Positions 5,834 through 8,019 of a stretch of 8,019 nt of DNA are shown here, one piece after another. A program made the position numbers and the translations under genes. The notes under the pieces were generated by a model that saw only the letters and a list, made by a program, of their open reading frames with translations, had not been told where the DNA came from and made no database searches. Where the stretch lies: NCBI GenBank assembly GCA_012838715.1, contig DUOR01000415.1, forward strand, positions 1-8,019, in the 5' to 3' direction. The stretch's first letter is position 1; every line of letters starts with the position of its first letter. The stretch is from Actinomycetales bacterium (GTDB taxonomy: Bacteria; Actinomycetota; Actinomycetes; Mycobacteriales; Mycobacteriaceae).

Positions 5834-7060
5834 ATGCCGTCCCCCAGCACCCCGGCCCGTGCCGTCATCGCCGTGGCTTTCGTGGTGCTGGCGATCACCA
5901 AGCTCCCCGACGTCGACGGTGGCCTCCGGTACCTGCTGGACGCCGACGTGTACGCCATCGGCGGCCGGCGCCTGCTCGACGGGCTGCCGCTGTACGAGGG
6001 CAGCTTCCCGACCACCGAGGGCACCCGGCTCCCGTTCACCTACCCGCCGATCGCGGCGGTGCTGTTCGCCCCGCTCGCGATGATCCCGCTGCCCGCGGTA
6101 TTCGTGCTGGTCACCGGGCTCTCGATTGCCGCTTTGTGGTGGGTGCTGAAGGTCGTCGTCGGCAAGCTCGGGGGAGTGCGCCCCGCCGACGCCGCCTGGT
6201 ACGCGCTGGCGCTCGCCGCGGCGCTGCTGTGGTTCGGGCCGGTGCACACGACCCTGTGGTACGGGCAGATCAACGTGGTGCTGATGATGCTCGTCGCCAT
6301 CGACGTGCTGGTCGTGCCGCCGCGGTACCGGGGGCTGCTGACGGGCGCGGCCATCGCGATCAAGCTCACGCCCGCCGTCTTCGGCCTGTGGTTCCTGCTG
6401 CGCCGCGACTGGGCGGGCATCGCGCGGATTGCGGCGGCCGCGGGCGGGCTGACGCTGCTCGGGCACCTCATCGCGCCCGCCGATTCGACGCGCTACTGGC
6501 TGGACACGCTGGAGAACACCGGGCGCATCGGGCTGCCGATGTACGCCGCCAACCAGTCCATCGACGCCGAACTGTGGCGCCTGGGCCTGCGCACCGCGGA
6601 CGGCGGCAGCGGACTCTGGCTGGCGCTGGTCGTCCTCGCCTTCGTCGTCACCGTCGCCGTGATGCTGCGCCTCCTGCGCACCGGCCATCCCTTCCTCGCC
6701 GCCGGCGCCAACGCGCTGTTCGGGTTGCTCGCCTCGCCGGTGTCGTGGTCGCACCACTGGGTGTGGGTGCCGGTCATCATCGTCGCGGTCGCAGTGCTCG
6801 CGCTGCGGGCGCCGCGGCCGGTGCCGCTCGCGTGGGTCTTCGTCGCGACGGGCCTGCTGTGCTTCGTCATCGAACCGCAGGGCCTCGCGCCGGCGGGTGA
6901 CGCGCTCGAGTTGGGGTGGTCGGCGGCGTCGCACATCGTGGGCAACCTGTATTTGTGGTGGGGCGTCGCCGCGCCGGTGCTGCTGTGGTTCCTCGCCACC
7001 CGCTTGCCGACGGAAACGCCCCTCAGCCACCGCCCCCGCCAAAAGGAGCACGCCCGATGA
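5834..7060 (+). CDS. GT87-family (DUF2029) integral membrane glycosyltransferase
   Basis: This 408-residue polytopic membrane protein belongs to the GT-C superfamily, family GT87, whose actinobacterial members transfer mannose or arabinose from polyprenyl-phosphate sugars onto PIM, lipomannan or arabinogalactan outside the plasma membrane. A first hydrophobic helix (about 9-23) is followed by DADVY (36-40), matching the GT87 DxxVY region with the likely catalytic Asp, then FTYPP at 68-72, GQIN at 144-147, AIKLTP at 175-180, NQSIDAELWRL at 240-250 and SPVSWSHHWVW at 301-311. Several hydrophobic segments (about 73-107, 120-136, 146-162, 165-190, 262-281, 286-300, 311-324, 331-346, 370-388) suggest roughly ten membrane helices; the tail 391-408 is basic and probably cytoplasmic. 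The acceptor and linkage cannot be read from sequence, so no symbol is given. It ends in an ATGA overlap with acyP. Base composition resembles its neighbours, with no sign of recent transfer. Confidence 0.88.
   Translation: MPSPSTPARAVIAVAFVVLAITKLPDVDGGLRYLLDADVYAIGGRRLLDGLPLYEGSFPTTEGTRLPFTYPPIAAVLFAPLAMIPLPAVFVLVTGLSIAALWWVLKVVVGKLGGVRPADAAWYALALAAALLWFGPVHTTLWYGQINVVLMMLVAIDVLVVPPRYRGLLTGAAIAIKLTPAVFGLWFLLRRDWAGIARIAAAAGGLTLLGHLIAPADSTRYWLDTLENTGRIGLPMYAANQSIDAELWRLGLRTADGGSGLWLALVVLAFVVTVAVMLRLLRTGHPFLAAGANALFGLLASPVSWSHHWVWVPVIIVAVAVLALRAPRPVPLAWVFVATGLLCFVIEPQGLAPAGDALELGWSAASHIVGNLYLWWGVAAPVLLWFLATRLPTETPLSHRPRQKEHAR
7041..7048 (+). promoter_or_regulatory. Strong ribosome-binding site (AAAAGGAG) for acyP
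   Basis: AAAAGGAG lies inside the last codons of the GT87 gene, 8 bases before the acyP ATG. It is the best Shine-Dalgarno match in the window and supports the 7057 start over earlier in-frame starts within the GT87 gene. Confidence 0.8.
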
Positions 7061-7338
7061 CCGACGACACCGTCCGCCTGACCGCTTGGGCCCACGGCCA
7101 CGTGCAGGGCGTCGGCTTCCGCTGGGCCACCCGCGTCCGCGCCCTGGAACTCGGGCTGACCGGGTACGCGAAGAACTACCCCGACGGCCGAGTGCTGGTC
7201 ATCGCGGAAGGGCCGGCGTCGGCCTGCGATGAACTGCTGGCCTGGCTCGAAGGCCCCGACGCCCCGGGCTCGGTGTCCACCGTCGTCAGCGACGTCGGCG
7301 ACGCCCGGGGCGGTTACGAAGGGTTCGAGCGGAAGTAG
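7057..7338 (+). CDS. acyP: Acylphosphatase
   Basis: Acylphosphatase hydrolyses carboxyl-phosphate mixed anhydrides such as acetyl phosphate; its physiological role in bacteria is poorly defined. The 93-residue length and single alpha/beta domain are typical. HGHVQGVGFR at 13-22 is the family signature, with the phosphate-binding loop and catalytic Arg22. Asn40 in KNYPDGRV (39-46) is the expected catalytic Asn. The C-terminal GYEGFERK matches the usual F-x-x-R/K ending. Its ATG overlaps the GT87 stop (ATGA) and is preceded by AAAAGGAG 8 bases upstream. The acyP-smc order is the same as in mycobacteria (Rv2922A-Rv2922c, from memory), probably conserved synteny and not a functional link. Confidence 0.96.
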   Translation: MTDDTVRLTAWAHGHVQGVGFRWATRVRALELGLTGYAKNYPDGRVLVIAEGPASACDELLAWLEGPDAPGSVSTVVSDVGDARGGYEGFERK

Positions 7339-7386
7339 GGCGGCGGGCGCCGTCGCAGCCTCCCCGGATCCGCATCCCCGACATGG

Positions 7387-7392
7387 CAGAAT
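7387..7392 (+). promoter_or_regulatory. Candidate -10 element (CAGAAT) for leaderless smc transcript
   Basis: CAGAAT differs from TANNNT only at the first base and lies 8 bases before the smc GTG at 7401. The 62-base acyP-smc gap has no ribosome-binding site near the GTG, and an in-frame TGA at 7392-7394 leaves almost no room for a longer protein. Weaker than the other three candidates because of the C at position 1. Confidence 0.4.
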
Positions 7393-7400
7393 GACTGGCC

Positions 7401-8019
7401 GTGCACCTTAAATCGCTGACCCTCAAAGGATTCAAGTCCTTCGCGTCGGCGACCACGCTGAAGTTCGAGCCGGGCATCTGCGCGGTCGTCGGCCCGAACG
7501 GCTCCGGCAAATCCAACGTCGTCGACGCCCTGGCGTGGGTGATGGGCGAGCAGGGCGCCAAAACCTTGCGCGGCGGGAAGATGGAGGACGTCATCTTCGC
7601 CGGCACCTCCGGCCGGAAGCCGCTGGGCCGCGCCGAGGTGACGTTGACCATCGACAACTCCGACGGGGCCCTGCCCATCGGTTACTCGGAAGTTTCCGTC
7701 ACGCGCCGCATGTTCCGCGACGGCGCCAGCGAATACGAAATCAACGGCTCCCGCTGCCGCCTCATGGACGTGCAGGAGCTGCTCAGCGACTCCGGCATCG
7801 GCCGCGAGATGCACGTCATCGTCGGCCAGGGCCGGCTGGCGCAGATCCTGGAGTCCCGCCCGGAGGACCGCCGCGCGTTCATCGAGGAAGCCGCCGGCGT
7901 GCTCAAGCACCGCCGCCGCAAGGAGAAGGCGCAGCGGAAGCTGCAGGCCATGCAGGCCAACCTGGATCGCCTGGAGGATCTGGTCGGCGAGCTGCGCAGG
8001 CAGCTCAAGCCCCTGGCCC
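7401..8019 (+). CDS. smc: Chromosome segregation protein SMC (N-terminal part, 3' end outside window)
   Basis: SMC is the ATPase of the bacterial condensin, working with ScpA and ScpB to compact and segregate the chromosome. The window holds 206 complete codons of a protein normally near 1,150-1,200 residues. The reading frame starts [15 protein letters not shown] (GTG read as Met), the classic SMC N-terminus. Walker A is GPNGSGKS at 31-38, the Q-loop lies in WVMGEQGA with Gln51, and further SMC-head segments are [27 protein letters not shown] and [12 protein letters not shown]. The last residues, from [13 protein letters not shown] onward, begin the first coiled-coil arm. The GTG start is fixed by an in-frame TGA three codons upstream and by the family's N-terminal pattern. 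The Walker B and signature motifs lie in the missing C-terminal head. No defect is seen in the visible part. Confidence 0.97.
   Translation, partial: MHLKSLTLKGFKSFASATTLKFEPGICAVVGPNGSGKSNVVDALAWVMGEQGAKTLRGGKMEDVIFAGTSGRKPLGRAEVTLTIDNSDGALPIGYSEVSVTRRMFRDGASEYEINGSRCRLMDVQELLSDSGIGREMHVIVGQGRLAQILESRPEDRRAFIEEAAGVLKHRRRKEKAQRKLQAMQANLDRLEDLVGELRRQLKPLA

Noticed and set aside
6136..6900. Overlapping plus-strand frame inside the GT87 gene
   Set aside because: Arg/Ala-rich frame-shadow product with no domain; the GT87 frame is uninterrupted.
5681..7051. Long minus-strand open frame (456 codons) opposite the GT87 gene
   Set aside because: The product is low-complexity Arg/Gln/His/Glu-rich. 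The plus strand encodes a membrane protein with clear GT87 motifs.
7339..7354. Short hairpin after the acyP stop as a terminator
   Set aside because: About six pairs including one G-U, loop of four, no T-tract. Not supportable as an intrinsic terminator.
1..8019. CRISPR array, tRNA/rRNA genes, insertion sequence, prophage or defence system
   Set aside because: No direct repeats with spacers, no terminal inverted repeats, no transposase or integrase motifs, no tRNA-like fold noticed by eye. Almost every base belongs to a recognisable housekeeping gene.

Overview
This window is a G+C-rich, compact, all-plus-strand stretch of housekeeping genes from a mycolic-acid-type actinomycete. A Corynebacterium or close relative is most likely. 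The basis is gene order plus family membership: a SepIVA-type DivIVA-like protein, DUF177, rnc, mutM, acyP and smc follow one another as in Mycobacterium (remembered M. tuberculosis order Rv2927c to Rv2922c), and a GT87 polyprenyl-phosphate-dependent glycosyltransferase lies inside the block. The genus is an inference; no rRNA or other typing marker is present.

Layout. Positions 1-1326 hold the C-terminal two thirds of recG (branch-migration helicase), cut by the window's left edge. Positions 1353-2706 hold three genes joined by ATGA stop/start overlaps: a 97-aa biotin-carrier-like protein, rsmD (16S rRNA methyltransferase) and coaD (CoA biosynthesis). Positions 2787-3551 encode the SepIVA-like coiled-coil septation protein. 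Positions 3583-5798 hold DUF177, rnc (GTGA overlap) and mutM. Positions 5834-7338 hold a multi-pass GT87 glycosyltransferase and acyP (ATGA overlap). Positions 7401-8019 are the start of smc, cut by the right edge. No intergenic gap exceeds 100 bases.

Transcription. Four genes lack a convincing Shine-Dalgarno sequence and instead have a TANNNT-like -10 hexamer 7-9 bases before the start codon: the carrier protein, sepIVA, DUF177 and smc. This is the layout expected of leaderless transcripts in mycobacteria and corynebacteria. It suggests units carrier-rsmD-coaD, sepIVA, DUF177-rnc-mutM(-GT87-acyP) and smc. By contrast, the GT87 gene and acyP have AGGAG-type ribosome-binding sites.

Functionally the block mixes DNA repair and chromosome maintenance (recG, mutM, smc), ribosome and RNA maturation (rsmD, DUF177, rnc), cofactor metabolism (coaD), septation (sepIVA) and envelope glycan synthesis (GT87). 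I see no mobile element, CRISPR array, tRNA, rRNA, toxin-antitoxin pair or defence island, and no previously undescribed system. The points most worth a second look are the atypical AVKL biotinylation motif in the carrier protein, the direct coaD-sepIVA junction, the hendecad repeats of the septation protein, and the GT87 gene inside the mutM-acyP-smc block.
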